Source: Halicephalobus mephisto (Eukaryota; Nematoda; Chromadorea; Rhabditida; Panagrolaimidae). From it: a stretch of DNA of 64,000 bases. The notes beneath the pieces were generated by a model. That model did no database searches. It was given only the letters and a program-made list of their open reading frames with translations, and was not told the origin of the DNA. Shown in pieces: positions 45,861 to 57,967 of the stretch. The stretch lies in NCBI GenBank assembly GCA_009193035.1, contig SWDT01000001.1, forward strand, positions 744,001-808,000, given 5' to 3'. The position numbers and the translations under genes are program-made. How positions within the stretch are numbered: the stretch's first letter is position 1; each line of letters opens with the position of its first letter.

Positions 45861-48072
45861 ATGCCTCGGTTCATCCTAACTAGGTTTAATGTTACGTTAG
45901 GTAGATCATTCATCAGGTCGTTATCATCCTCAAATGTCCAATATTTCTCACGACAGGGTAAATCAAAGCAGGTTTGATTACTTTTTATTTTGGCGTTTTT
46001 ATGATGGGTTGTGTGTTAGGTGAAATCATCCTTACGGTCAAGTAGAGATATCAAGACAGTTAAATCAATCGATGAATTAGTGAAACCAGTACCGGTTATT
46101 CAAAGGAATGAAACTAGTGCCAAAACTTTCAATAGTGAAGTGGATGGGGTCCTGGATCGGGACAGTATTTCTATGATCCTTGCAGAATTTTCCAAAAGAC
46201 CGACTATACGTGAACTAGCTGAAGAAAATGGCATCTCCCAGAAGTTGTTCATGAAAGCATTCTTGAATTTCCGACAGTTCTGCATGAACGTTAATAATCT
46301 TGATCCGATGTTGAAGGTGACCTTCTCCGATATCCTTTCCCATGGTTCGTATTCACGTGATTTCATATATTAATTTTGGTTTTTAGGACACAGTGTGGAC
46401 TCCTTGTTTGTGTTTTTCTTAGCTCATGCCCGGAAGGTGTATCCTCACTTGGAATCTTTAGAGGATTTGAAGTTGATTTCTGATTTGACACAACCTCACA
46501 ACTGGTATCCAGAAGCAAGAACCATACAAAGACGAATAATCTTCCATGCTGGTCCAACGAATAGTGGTAAAACTTACAATGCTTTGGAACGATTCAAAAC
46601 AGCTGAAACCGGCGTTTATTGTGGACCTTTGAGACTACTTGCTAACGAGGTTTTCATCAAGATGAATGAAGCCGGTGTTCCGTGTGATCTCGCTACGGGA
46701 GAAGAACGATGTTTCGCCGTCGATAACCTACATCCTTCAAACCATTTGTCCTCAACAGTTGAGATGTTGTCCACGCAAATGGCTGTAGAAGTTGCTGTTG
46801 TTGATGAAATCCAGATGCTTCGAGATGACCAACGTGGATGGGCTTGGACCCGAGCTTTGCTTGGTGCCGTTGCTCAGGAAGTTTGTTATGACTGTGAAAG
46901 CCAAAATTACTTAGTTTTTTGTAGGTGCATCTGTGTGGCGAGAAAGCTGCGGTTCCGATTGTCAAAAAACTACTTGATCCGATTGGCGAACATGTTGAGG
47001 TGCAAGAATATGAACGGAGATCCCCGTTGACAATTAGTACTCACGGTTTAGGGGATTTAAGGTATTTAGAGGACGGTGATTGCCTTGTTTGTTTCTCAAG
47101 ACGAGCAATATTCAATATTACTAAACAATTAGAGAAACTTGGGATCAACTGCGCTGTCATTTACGGTGATCTTCCTCCTGGAGCTAAACTTGCTCAAGCC
47201 GCTAAATTTAATGATCCAAATCATCCGGTAAATGTCCTGGTTGCTACAGATGCTGTTGGAATGGGTTTGAATCTCAATATCAAGCGGGTAATCTTCAATT
47301 CACTCGTCAAACCCCCTCATGGTGAGCTTATTCCGACTTATGCTGCTCTGCAAATCGCTGGTCGAGCTGGTCGTTATGGAACTCAATATTCCGATGGAAA
47401 AGTCATGACTATGAGGAATGAAGACATGGGGCTTCTGCATTCTATTTTATCCGTTCCAGTCGAGGATATTGTTAAAGTTGGAATTGCTCCAACATTTGAA
47501 CAAATTGAGACTTTTGCATACCATCTACCTCATGCTTCTTTCGTCAACCTTCTGGATATCTTCACCTCGATCTGCAGCGTCAGTGACGACTTCTTTATTT
47601 GTTCTGTTCAACAGATTCGCGACTTGGCTGAACTTATTGATGGAATTAATCTGTCATTGAAGGTTAGTTGTGATTTCTCTTTTTTCTGTGATTAATCACA
47701 TTATAGGATCGATATACTTTCTGTTTGGTACCAATTAAACCAGAATATAAAGTCGTTGCTGCTGCTTTTGTGAAGATGGTTCGTCGATACTCAACTGGTC
47801 AATCTATCAATTATGACTGGTTTTGTGATATGATCAATTGGCCTCTCTCTCCACCAGAAAAAATCGCGGATTTGATGCACTTGGAACAAGTATACGATAT
47901 TGTTGATGCTTATTTATGGCTTTCGCTGCGATTCGAAGATGCCTTCTCGGATGGTGAACTGGTCCGTCAAATCGAAAAAGAACTCGATGATTTGATTCAG
48001 GAAGGAGTCACTCGATTGTTAACTAAGCAAAGTGATGAGAAAGAGGAATCCAAGAGTGAGCAGATTGATTGA
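45861..48072 (+). CDS. SUPV3L1: Mitochondrial ATP-dependent RNA helicase SUV3 (SUPV3L1)
   Basis: Unwinds RNA for mitochondrial RNA decay, with polynucleotide phosphorylase in animals. Exons: 45861-45971, 46020-46344, 46387-46880, 46925-47662, 47707-48072; 677 aa. Exon 1 codes a basic, Ser-rich, acid-free leader ([20 protein letters not shown]) typical of mitochondrial import. Helicase motif I is [18 protein letters not shown], motif Ia [12 protein letters not shown], motif [10 protein letters not shown] (DEIQ rather than DEAD, as in the SUV3 family), motif III region WAWTRALLG. The second RecA domain has [28 protein letters not shown] (motif V) and [10 protein letters not shown] (motif VI). 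The C-terminal part with [15 protein letters not shown] [10 protein letters not shown] and [16 protein letters not shown] is the SUV3-specific domain. The protein is shorter than the human one (786 aa), mainly at the C-terminus. Confidence 0.95.
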
Positions 48073-48096
48073 TAGTCTTCCTAGTTCTAGGTCTAG

Positions 48097-48113
48097 TTTA
48101 TTGTTGATTTATT
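48097..48113 (-). terminator. Two polyadenylation signals of the minus-strand LRR-like gene
   Basis: AATAAA occurs twice on the minus strand (48113-48108 and 48102-48097), 38-54 nt after that gene's stop and only 25-41 nt from the convergent SUV3 stop. The two 3' ends must overlap or nearly touch. Confidence 0.6.
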
Positions 48114-48150
48114 ACTGAATGTTATTGAAAAAACGCCAAAAAATATGAGT

Positions 48151-48807
48151 TTATTCATTTTTTCCACCTTTAATATCGTTAATACGTTCGGAAAACCAGT
48201 TTCGAATATCGGTTGCGATCTTGCTGTTAGTAGCTTCATTAAACTTTTCTTGAAGGGTTTTCAAGAGTCGTTTCATGTAGTTCATCAACGACTCATAATG
48301 TCGTTTAAGTTGGCAATGGGAATCACACTCCTGAAAATACTCAATAATGAAGTTGGTTTGGCTTCTGATCAACTCACGCTGTCTGCTGGCTTGATGTCGT
48401 CAGGACTGAAGTTTTCGATTTCTTCAGGATCTTTTCCACAATCGGAGAGAATCTGGATTTTCTTATAATGATCGAGAGTAGAACAATCAAAATTTCTGTT
48501 TTGTTCAATGTCAATAGCCTAGAAAGAGAAATTATTTTAAGAAAAATTAATAATTTACTTGAAGATCGGGGAATTTTTCTCGAAGAAGTTCTTCGCTTGG
48601 GAGCACTCGGATGTCGTTGTGGATCATCCCGATGTAGGCATATCCTCGAAGTCTTTTCTCTGGCAGCTGGAATCGTTGTCTATCAGGGTTATTGTGGCAA
48701 TGGATAGTTTCATGATCAGTGTCGCATTCGCAGTCGTTGATGCATTTGAAGATGTATCCATTGACAGAAATGATTAAGTAGAAAAAAAACAGAAAATTAA
48801 GGAACAT
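48151..48807 (-). CDS. Small secreted Cys-rich protein with a leucine-rich-repeat-like core
   Basis: Exons 48807-48559, 48518-48378 and 48330-48151; 189 aa. A strong signal peptide (MFLNFLFFFYLIISVNG) is followed by an LRRNT-like cysteine cluster CINDCECDTDHETIHCHNN. Then come one or two degenerate LRR turns (YAYIGMIHNDIRVLPSE, FPDLQAIDIEQN), a Cys pair (FDCSTL, ILSDCGKD) and an acidic linker. A helical C-terminal third (LKRHYESLMNYMKRLLKTL) with CDSHC ends GGKNE. The start is taken at the ATG that gives the signal peptide. I do not recognise the family by name. Its stop lies 78 bp from the SUV3 stop, tail to tail. Confidence 0.82.
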
Positions 48808-51095
48808 GTTCACAAAATTAGAACAAAATTAGAAATGAAGAACTGCTTCGACCAAGAGGACGAACTGGTCGGATCTGGATGTGGCAAAACAACTGTTACT
48901 TGAGATAACAGGATTTTATCTTCAACAGCCGCTCACATTCACACTTTATCTAGGTTGGTCTCCTAGAGATCAAAACAAAGGTGATTTATTTTTTATTATC
49001 CAACGAATAATCTCTCCTTCTGACTCATCTTTATTTGAACCAGAAAACTCTGTTGATTCGTATCACTTGACCTAACAACTGTCTTTTAAATTTTAGGAAA
49101 AGTCAAGATCAATTATCCTAAAAATTTTCTAAGTTGTTTTAATTTGTTTTTTTTGAACACATATTAGGATAGTAAATTGCTGAAGTTTAGAAAGAAAACT
49201 AAAATTTTTGAACATGTTGCTCAAAATAGAAACACATGAAAGGGCAAAAGCTTCATCTTCCCCAAACCCGGGATGTCCGCAGCATGTCGTCAATTTCAAT
49301 TTTCTACCATCAAGAATCAATTTGACGGGCCTCAAGCGGTCTGCTTTCTATTTATATTCAGTTTAGAACTTTTGGATGACTTCTCGGCATGCAATTCATA
49401 ATCAGTCTTTTTTTTTGTATTTAATTTTTACTTTTTTCATTAAAAAACAAATAATGACGTCTCCCCACTTTATATATCTAGTTTCCGGAACAAAGGTTTT
49501 CGGAATGTCTGTGGAGAAATTAGTGACGGACTATCGTTCTAGATCCAGGACTTGATGTAATTACTTGTTTGTTCAACTTCCCTAGGGTGAGCGAGACAAT
49601 TTCAGCTTTTCGATGAAGACTTAATTTGGGAACTCTGGTGTCGGCAACTTGAAGATGCTTGTTTTTTTTCTTTTTAACTATAAATTAAGTCTGTTCCGTT
49701 TTAAGGAAAGTCTGAAGAGCAAAACTAACCAAAAGAAGTTTTTTCTGTGAATGGTTCTTTATAAACATTTTTTTATTTTTAGGATTATTAAATCTGCATC
49801 CTGGTTTTTTATATAAGATTGACTGGTGGTTAAATTTTTTTCATTTTTACTTAACTTTTGAGTTATTTTATTCGATTTTAAGAATTTATTAACATATTCA
49901 CTCAATATCTAAAATTCTGCATTTTATTAGAGATCTGTCTATGTCGCCGTCTGACGGTGCATCTAATTACTCTTGGCAAATTTCTGCCAATCATTGAGGC
50001 TTGCCATTGCCCTTAGTCATAGGAGTTTTGACAAAATGTGTGTTTTTCTTTATCCACGACCTTGAGACTGAAATGGATGTTGCGCAAGTTGTCACTTTCT
50101 CGAAAAGAAATAACATTATAGTATTCTTTTAAAAACAAGACAGAAAACTCCACCCTCCACGACATCTAGAGCTCTATATTTTTCTCTGCCAATCATGATT
50201 ATCAATGTGTCTTTTCGTCATTCCAATTCGGTTCTCTATTTGCGTATATGTACGTCCTCGGGCTCACGCTAATTCTGACTTTGTCGAAAAAGTTACGATT
50301 ACCAATAACTCTCGGGAAAGTTATGGCGTTGTTAAATCTCAGCTATAATTTTAAGTGTCTTTAGAACTTTGCTGCAAAAAGTCCATAAAAGTTACATAAA
50401 ATTGGTGTTTTCTGAATCTTGGTTTATATGCATTTTGAATAACTTTCAGAAAGCAGTTTGAGATATAGACTTTGAAAATCCTCTATTTCCTTTTTTTTAG
50501 AAATAATTGAGTGGGATGTTGTTGATTAACTTAAATTCCCTCAGCGTTAGCCGGTTATCCCAAATTAGCCTGATTACGAATTTTGGTCTACTTAAAGTTG
50601 AGCTTCATGAGGCTGGCTCTAGATCAACGAGTAGCTGGCTTTCAGTAATTAAGCAAAAATACGTAGACTTCTTTGGCTTATAATCTTGACTAACACGAGA
50701 CAATTTTGTTCGTTTTTATTTGAGATGCGATTAAAAGTTGGTCATAGGACTTAGCTATATTCCAACTGCCATTTGAGAATTTAGTTCATTGTTGAAAATG
50801 ACTACTCCATTGTCTTGTTTGTCTTTTTTGGGAAATTCATTCCGGATTAGGGAATCCCAGAAATTAGTGAAGGGGTATAAGAGTAGTTTATCCCATAGCA
50901 ATTTTCAAAGCAAAGTTAAATTTGTTTCTTTTGGATGAAAAATATCAGAGAGCTCTTCGATTATTCGTATTAGTTCACCATTTCCGGTGGCTTAGCTTGA
51001 ATTCCCGTGTTTCTGGTATCCTTGACCTTTTGGCAAATGTTTTAGGCGTCAGTTTGAATCACTTCGATGGATTAATTTTGGCTGAACTTGTCAGT
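48808..51095. other. Intergenic between divergent LRR-like and GPCR genes
   Basis: About 2.3 kb of AT-rich DNA shared as 5' flank by two outward-reading genes. A plus-strand frame at 48881-49075 is domain-free. A frame upstream of the GPCR ATG (50922-51095) stays open but has no ATG. No RNA gene or repeat is seen. Confidence 0.55.
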
Positions 51096-52873
51096 ATGGA
51101 AGGGGACTCTCTTCCAGAATGCCTCAATACTAGCCAATGTCGGGAAATCTATATCAGAGCTCAAGTGCCTTTGGAACTCGCCCTTTATCTCTACGGATAC
51201 GTCATGCCCTTCATCGTCGCTGTTACAGTAGCCACCAATTCTTTCATCGTCGTCGTGCTCTCACATAGGTATCTGAGGACACCGACGAATCTTGTTCTTC
51301 TAGCTATGGCTGTCACTGAGTTGCTTACTGGACTTTCATGTTTACCATGGTTACTTTATTACTACACTTTCGACGGTATTTATACCCTATTAAGGGATTA
51401 GACTAATATCCACCTTTAGGGTACAAAACAGATGAAGAGTATGGATTACCCGCTTTTTGGTGTACTATGTTCCCCTATATGGCCTCGATATTGCCTTCTA
51501 TTTTCCATACTGCTGCCATTTGGTTGACAGTTTACTTGGCTGTTCAGCGATATATTTATATTTGTATGCCAAAACTAGTCAGAAATTACTGTACCAACAG
51601 ACGGAGTAAACAAGTAAAGTTTGTGAAAAATTTGAGGAAGGAACATTGTTATTTTAGGCAATTACTACGATATGCATAATCGCTGTCTGGATTTACGCCC
51701 CTGAGTTATTTGTTACTTACAACGAGTCATATGCAATTGTTAATTCTGAATCTAGTGGTTTGTTTCAAGTTTTGAAATTTTCGAAATAAGTAAATTTTCA
51801 GCTATTCGAAGAATCTGTGTCAGAGTAAGAACAGCGTTTATACAAATGGTTGGGAGTAATATTTACTATTACATCATTTACGGGCTTCATACACTTCTCA
51901 GTCACACAGTCCCGTGTATATTATTAGTTATCTTTACTTGGAAGTTGATAGCTGCAATTAGAGAAGCCGACAGGAGACATGCTTATTTGACTTCCAATTC
52001 TGTAAACAAAAGACGTTACACCCTCACTGGAGACGGGGAATCGTCTGATGCTGCTGGAGATCTGGCAAGTACTTCGATTAAGAATTTTAAACGGATTTCT
52101 CGCCTACGTGGAAGTGTGAATGAGTCACGACGGATTCAGGGACTTAAGCAAGTGAGTTCGAAGATTACTTTTACGGACCAATGATTAGATTTCATCGTCT
52201 AATAATTCTTGACATTTGTAAATTGAACTTTGGAAATGAAAATGGATTTCCTTGTTTTATTAGCTACATTAATCCAATTTCGGAACTTTCAGAACACTCG
52301 GATGCTCATCGTGGTGATATTGTTGTTTCTGGTTACTGAGATCCCTGCAGCGATGATTTTCTCGCTTCATGTTAGTACAGTTGCACTTCAAATTACTTAC
52401 ATTCAACGACATTACCATTTACTGAATAAGTTGTTGATTATTAGGTGGGAAGCAAAGATTTAAATTAATTTATATCTGAAAATTTAGGAATGTCTTGATC
52501 GTAGTTTCTTATCCCTTCAGATTTGCCATTTATTGCGGAATGTCACAGCAATTTCGAGAAGTTGTTCGATCAATGCTGACCGAAAGGACTTATTTCACAT
52601 GTGATAGAAACAGCAATAGGATTGGCAGATCAGGAGGGAGAACTGGCAACGACACGACCCAGTTAACTGATGATCGAAAGTGAGTCCAATCGTAACGAAA
52701 TCGAGTTCAGTTAATCTTCATTTAGGAATCAGTCAGATGCTTTCGATAGTTGGCTTCAGAAACCGAGCAATAGTGACTGCGATCGACCACGGGGTTCATT
52801 TCTAAGAGAAACATTACTAGAAACTGCGACAGTCCTTCAATCCCCAGCTACTCTCAGTCTGAATAACAATTAA
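51096..52873 (+). CDS. Class A peptide GPCR, sex-peptide / myoinhibitory-peptide receptor type
   Basis: Exons: 51096-51375, 51420-51613, 51658-51757, 51802-52151, 52293-52444, 52488-52679, 52726-52873; 471 aa. TM1 LYGYVMPFIVAVTVATNSFI, TM2 TPTNLVLLAMAVTELLTGLS, TM3 FHTAAIWLTVYLAVQRYIYI (QRY in place of DRY), TM4 TICIIAVWIYAPELF, TM5 LLSHTVPCILLVIFTWKLI, TM6 RMLIVVILLFLVTEIPAAMI, TM7/helix 8 VSYPFRFAIYCGMSQQFREV (YPFRFAIY in place of NPxxY). These segments align along their length with Drosophila sex peptide receptor (SYPINFGIYCGMSRQFRE). The N-terminus has one NTS glycosylation site and no signal peptide. Loop 3 is long and Ser/Arg-rich, the tail short. In C. elegans the closest relatives are the sprr genes. 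The start is the only ATG in the first exon's frame. Confidence 0.9.
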
Positions 52874-52959
52874 CAGATCCAAATCGTAGATTATTAGTAC
52901 TTTGTGCTTTTGCTATGGGTACAACAGATATGCATTCGTGTGCTTGATTATTAAAATTT

Positions 52960-52965
52960 AATAAA
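52960..52965 (+). terminator. Polyadenylation signal of the GPCR gene
   Basis: AATAAA 86 nt after the GPCR stop. Confidence 0.6.
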
Positions 52966-54761
52966 AATTATCTATTTGCTTATATTAGAAATTTTTCTGT
53001 TTTTTCATTTGAATTTTATAAACTTTTTCGAGATTTTGAAATCTTATTTTTCGAATTATATGAACTCAATGGAAGATAATTTTGTAATTTTTAAACTTTT
53101 TCTTTTTGCTATATTTTTTTTGTTTTTATATTTTGGACTTTGATGACTCTTCTGGAGTGTTTTCTATACTTGAAAGAAATTTAACAAAAAAGTACTTCAA
53201 TTTTCCATTTTGGGCTCTATGAAGAGTTCCAAAAAAAAACTAAACTTTTTATGGAAAAAAGTAACATATCTTTCGCGTTATTACGTGTTGATTGAAAAAT
53301 TAAATTGATTATTTCGTAATAATTGGTAAAAATACCTTGAGCATCATATAAAAAAACTTTTAAAAGTGCAATTAAATTATTTTTAAAATTATTACTTTTG
53401 TTACTTAGTTTTTTAAATATAATAATGTTCTTATTTTTGTTCTTGAAATATTTGATTCCATTTCAGAAATTTATAATGTTTAAATTTGCCATTAATATTA
53501 ATATAATATTTTTTTTATATTTTTGTCTGTAAATAAAGAACTCATTCGATAAAGGTTTTCAAAATATTTCGTTGGATAATAATTTTTTTTCGCCATCGGC
53601 ATTTTCAATTTTATCAATTACATAATGGATTTCCTCAGTTCAAAGATCAAATTTATTAATAATTTTCTTATTTTATTCATTCATTTTTCTATTGAATGTA
53701 TAGAAACTAATTCAGAAAAAACACGTTGAATAATAATTTTTTTATAAAATGAACAAAAAGTTCATCGATTAAATTTGCCAGACAAATGCAGTTTACAAGA
53801 AGGCTAACAATTCCATTAACTTTATTCCCAGAACCATGTTTAATCTTCGTAACATCCGGAGCAAATCCTCCAGTGTTATTAGCTTCGAAAATAGTAGCTA
53901 ATTTTTAAGTATTGTTTTCGAAATGTCCCTAAAGAAAACACGATTTAACACTTGATGATGACGTTAAATGTAGTTCTGTTTTTTTTTAACACGAGGAAGT
54001 TGATAAAAAATCTATATGAAAAATCATACATTTATTTCTAAATAAAATAACATCGTTCATTTTATGTTCCATTTACTCAGTAAAATTTCAGTGAATAACA
54101 TGTTCCGAAATCTTTAGTTCTGAATACGATCGTTGTAAATTTGAATAATCTGAAAATATTCCATTTCTAAGAACCTATCGGTGAACTTTTATAAAATTAA
54201 TCAACTCGATTTGTTCATCTAACCATTGTTGTTTTTTATTTTTGTTAATATAGATTTTTAATGGATTTTAAAAAGAAAGAAGATGTCGAACATGACAATG
54301 AACAACAATCCGAACGAAAATATTTCGAAGCTGTTTTCAACATTGTGATAGACCTTTGGTCAGGACCTCGATGTAGATTTCTAAATAAATAAGTGCATCC
54401 CTTGTGGCATAGGTTCCAAAAAACAAAAATTGCCTAATCAAATGAATTTTGTTACAAATCTCCATAACTCTTAAAACCTCCCATAATTATCAGTTTTCTC
54501 ACTACAAAATATAATTGAAACATCTATCTTCTTCAAGACAAATAGATAATTTAAATAAAAAATATTGCAACGTTGATACTTCCTCTTCACTAGGATTATT
54601 TAGGCTTTTGAGTTTAGAAAGTACCAAGTCTTCGGTCCCATAAGGATAGAAGAGAACAAACATCAATGATTTCGTATTTTCAAAATATTCGAAAACTGAG
54701 TTTTTTCATGGGGGACAAATTCGGAAATCTTCTGTTTGGACCTTAATGTTGTTTCGGGATA
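52966..54761. other. Very AT-rich intergenic DNA
   Basis: Long A/T runs throughout. One 43-codon ATG-started frame at 54261-54392 (MDFKKKEDVEHDNEQQ...) has coding-like composition but no known motif and no partner exon. Nothing else is supported. Confidence 0.5.
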
Positions 54762-55307
54762 TTGTCATTTACGTCACAAACGAAAATAAAAACAACTTTG
54801 TTACTTCCAGGAAAGACGGAAATACTACTTGCATTAGTTGTTTTTCGGAAAACGACCTTACAAATTAAAGCTTCTTGTTCTTGGACCAAATTTACTCGTT
54901 TTTTATCAATTTTAAAAAGCAGTTTATATCATTCGACATACTTGTTAATCTACTTAACACCTAGACGACAATGGGACATGGCATCTGTGTCTTACAAGTT
55001 CCATCCCTCGGGTCAAAATTTGCATGAAAATTATGCAAAAAATTATTTAATAAATCAATGTCGAAAATCGCTTTTGTTCATAATACAGTATGATATGACA
55101 ATAATGTCCTCAGGAAGATGTATAAAAAAATTAATTCTTTTCAAATGCGATTTTTCGAACAAGAAAGGCTGTCGTCAACGTGTTAGTAATGTTTTACAAA
55201 AATTCGGACATATTAGAGTTATGTTTCGCAGTAAGTGGAAGAATCATTTCATATTCAAATGCATTTTGCTTTCGAAGAGTCCGAAGCCGTCTGGATGCGG
55301 TCTCTGA
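54762..55307 (+). CDS. Hypothetical open frame, possibly transposon-derived
   Basis: The frame is open for 181 codons; the first ATG is at 54978 (MASVSYKFHPSG), leaving 109 aa. It is Lys/Ile/Leu-rich as expected of AT-rich DNA. The segment FKCDFSNKKGCRQRV followed later by KNHF faintly resembles the zinc-binding FLYWCH-type fold found in Mutator-like elements and some nematode proteins. That reading is weak. It could equally be open by chance. Confidence 0.22.
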   Translation: MSFTSQTKIKTTLLLPGKTEILLALVVFRKTTLQIKASCSWTKFTRFLSILKSSLYHSTYLLIYLTPRRQWDMASVSYKFHPSGQNLHENYAKNYLINQCRKSLLFIIQYDMTIMSSGRCIKKLILFKCDFSNKKGCRQRVSNVLQKFGHIRVMFRSKWKNHFIFKCILLSKSPKPSGCGL

Positions 55308-56231
55308 TCACGCAAAGAATCTGTACATTCGAGCAAAATGTTTAAAAATTCACTTCAATAATTATAACGACACATTTACCGAAATAAATTTTTATTTTTA
55401 TAAATATAAAATTGAAACTAGTATTATTTGAAAATTTCTTAATGCAAAATTATCCAATGTGGAATTTTTTTTAATATTTTTCAAAATTATTAGAAAGTGA
55501 TATTGAGAATTTAATTTAGTTTTTCTATTATTACAACAAACCCAAGGTCGTAAAGCTACCCCACCTCCTCAGGAGATCTTGCAGCGGAATGAGGACATGT
55601 TTAATGTGGAAGATTAAAGCGAATCTGAGTGCTGCTGGCCCCAGCGGATCCGTAAAGGCCATAGTTGATCCCTACGATTAAGGTAACAAGTCCGCCTTCG
55701 CCACATCCAGCAGTTTGTCAGAACTTCCGGATATCTGCGGATTTGGGAAGTTCCGTCAAACTCGATTACTGGGTCCTTTTTATCTTTATTTTTATCTTTT
55801 ATTTTTATCTTTATTATTACAACAACTATTAAGAATTCCGTTAATTGATAATCCATATCAGAACTAGATTTATAACTTGCAAAAATATTTCATTAAAACT
55901 AAATATCTCATTTTATTATTTCGGGCTTCTCTAACCTCGGCAGTTTTAGAGCTTCTAAGAAAATAATACCCTCGAATTTCCTTTTTTCATTATCCATCTC
56001 TGACTAAAAAGTGATAGTCCATTTCTTGTTCATGAATTGCTTAGTTTTATCTTCATTTACATCCGGTAATTAAAAACAGAATTACGAAATGCGAAAATTT
56101 GTTTAAAATGTTCCACAGTATCAAGAGTGGTATTTCACATCGATAATGTTAACGGATCATCTGGACCCAAATTGACTACTCCGAAGCCTCCTTTGGAAAA
56201 AACGCCTTCTCCAATGGAAAGTTATCAAAAT
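55308..56231. other. Intergenic with a short (T)ATCTTT-type simple repeat
   Basis: AT-rich. A run of TTTTTATCTTTATT units occupies about 55776-55817. A less AT-rich island at 55540-55780 is open in places but has no domain. Confidence 0.5.
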
Positions 56232-56355
56232 TACTACAAAGAAGACATGGATAAAACAAGTCACAGAGGACCTAAGACCTCGACACTTAGATGCACCTAA
56301 GGCTGAGACGATCAAGAACCGAGAAGTCTGGAAAGACATCATCAGAAGGCTCTGA
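56232..56355 (+). pseudogene. Non-LTR retrotransposon ORF2 C-terminus fragment
   Basis: The frame reads TTKKTWIKQVTEDLRPRH then LDAPKAETIKNREVWKDIIR and ends RL-stop at 56353-56355. This is the common C-terminal pattern of LINE polyproteins (GRPKKTW--QV--DL---------A-DR--WR). Only the last 40 codons are present, as expected of a fragment left by truncation or decay. Confidence 0.65.
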
Positions 56356-57967
56356 AAACACACAGCATCCACGGCAACGTACCGGCTCCGGAGCGAACTC
56401 CCGTCCCCACACGTCAGTTAAGGGAAAGAAGAAGAACGGATCATCTACTTTTGTGAATTTCACATTCGATTTTAGTTTTTTAACTAATTTTAATTAATTT
56501 TACATAAATGTACTAATATACAAAAAGCATTAATCGACGAAGGCAGCTGGAAACAAAGCGAGATAAAAGAGAAATATCATTAATTATTAAAGAAAATAAA
56601 CAAAATACAAAAATCAAAAAAAAGATCAGATAAAAAACAAACGGTAAATAAGAAGAAATAGAAATAACATAAATAATATATAAATGGAATATAAATAAGA
56701 AATAAATATTTTAATAAAACATTCTAAACTGTCATCATTAACGGAAAAAACGAATGTCAACATACATCCATTTTAGAAAATTGTGCATATTTAAAAAGTT
56801 CAACGATTTTTTAACGTGATGCATGACAGTAATTTTTCACAGTAACTCATCGCTGGGGAACTGTATAAATTTTTGACAGAATTGTCTTACTGTATTTAAA
56901 TTTCTACTGTTTTGAAAAATTTAAAAAAAAGTAACAAAAATTAATTTTCAAAAATAAAATTCACAAATTGATTAATTTTTCTGATTTATTTTTGCAGATA
57001 TAAAAATTGGCTTAGTGAAAAATATTTTTTATAAAAATAAAATAATTAATTATAAACACAATTACCGATGGAATTCCAGGTAAAAATTAGAATGTTGTTA
57101 TTTAAAAAAAGTCATTTTATATAAATCCATCCAAGAAAGTTCAAAAATCGACAAATTTCATCAATTTAGTTAATAAATAACAATTTTCAATTTTATAGTG
57201 ACTTTTCAGAAAAATTAAAATTCAAAATTCTAATTTTTCGTTTTAAGACACATCTGTAAGTTTTTCTTACTGTAAAATATTCTTTCATTTAAGTTAGTAA
57301 AATCGGATATCCGGATTTCCCGAATCACAGTGATTTATGAATCGTGTTTTAAAACGAAAAATTAGAATTTCGATTTTCAATTTTTATTTTATTTTAATTT
57401 TTATAATATGCAGCACTGGACACTGTCCGTATTTTTAGTGGAAGTAGAAGTTAAACAAGATTAAATTCTCAAAATTTTTCTTTGTTGACTTTTTTGGATT
57501 TTATCTATATTTTATGAAGGACAGTCAAAAAAAATTAAACATTTACAAAATTAAATTTTCCGAAAACTTTTCAAACATTTTCTGTTTTTTTAATATAAAT
57601 TAATGAAATTAGGACTGACAGTATTTACTGACTTCGTATTATTGGAATTTTTGAATATTTTTCATTTTTTTTTTAAACTTTAAGAAATTAGGAAAATTTG
57701 TCTTTTTAGATTTTTAATTAATTTATTTTTAGACACTGTTTTTATTTTTAGAATAATTAGATAACTCTGAAAGACCAGTACTCAAAAATTCAATCGTTTG
57801 GATTTCAAAAAATTGAAAAATTTAATGTTTGTTTTAAATTTTTGAGTTTTTTGGACACTATCTAATTTTATTTACTTGTCATAATAGCAGGAGGAAAAGA
57901 AGAATAATAGTTAAAATAATAAACGTCTAAATTTTCGAACTGCATTTAATTTTGGAACAAAACCAAT
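56356..57967. other. Very AT-rich intergenic DNA
   Basis: No gene, RNA or ordered repeat is seen. A/T homopolymer runs dominate. Confidence 0.55.

Noticed and set aside
55614..55856. 80-codon minus-strand ORF
   Set aside because: Its first part is translated simple repeat (KIKIKDKNKDKK); no homologous domain.
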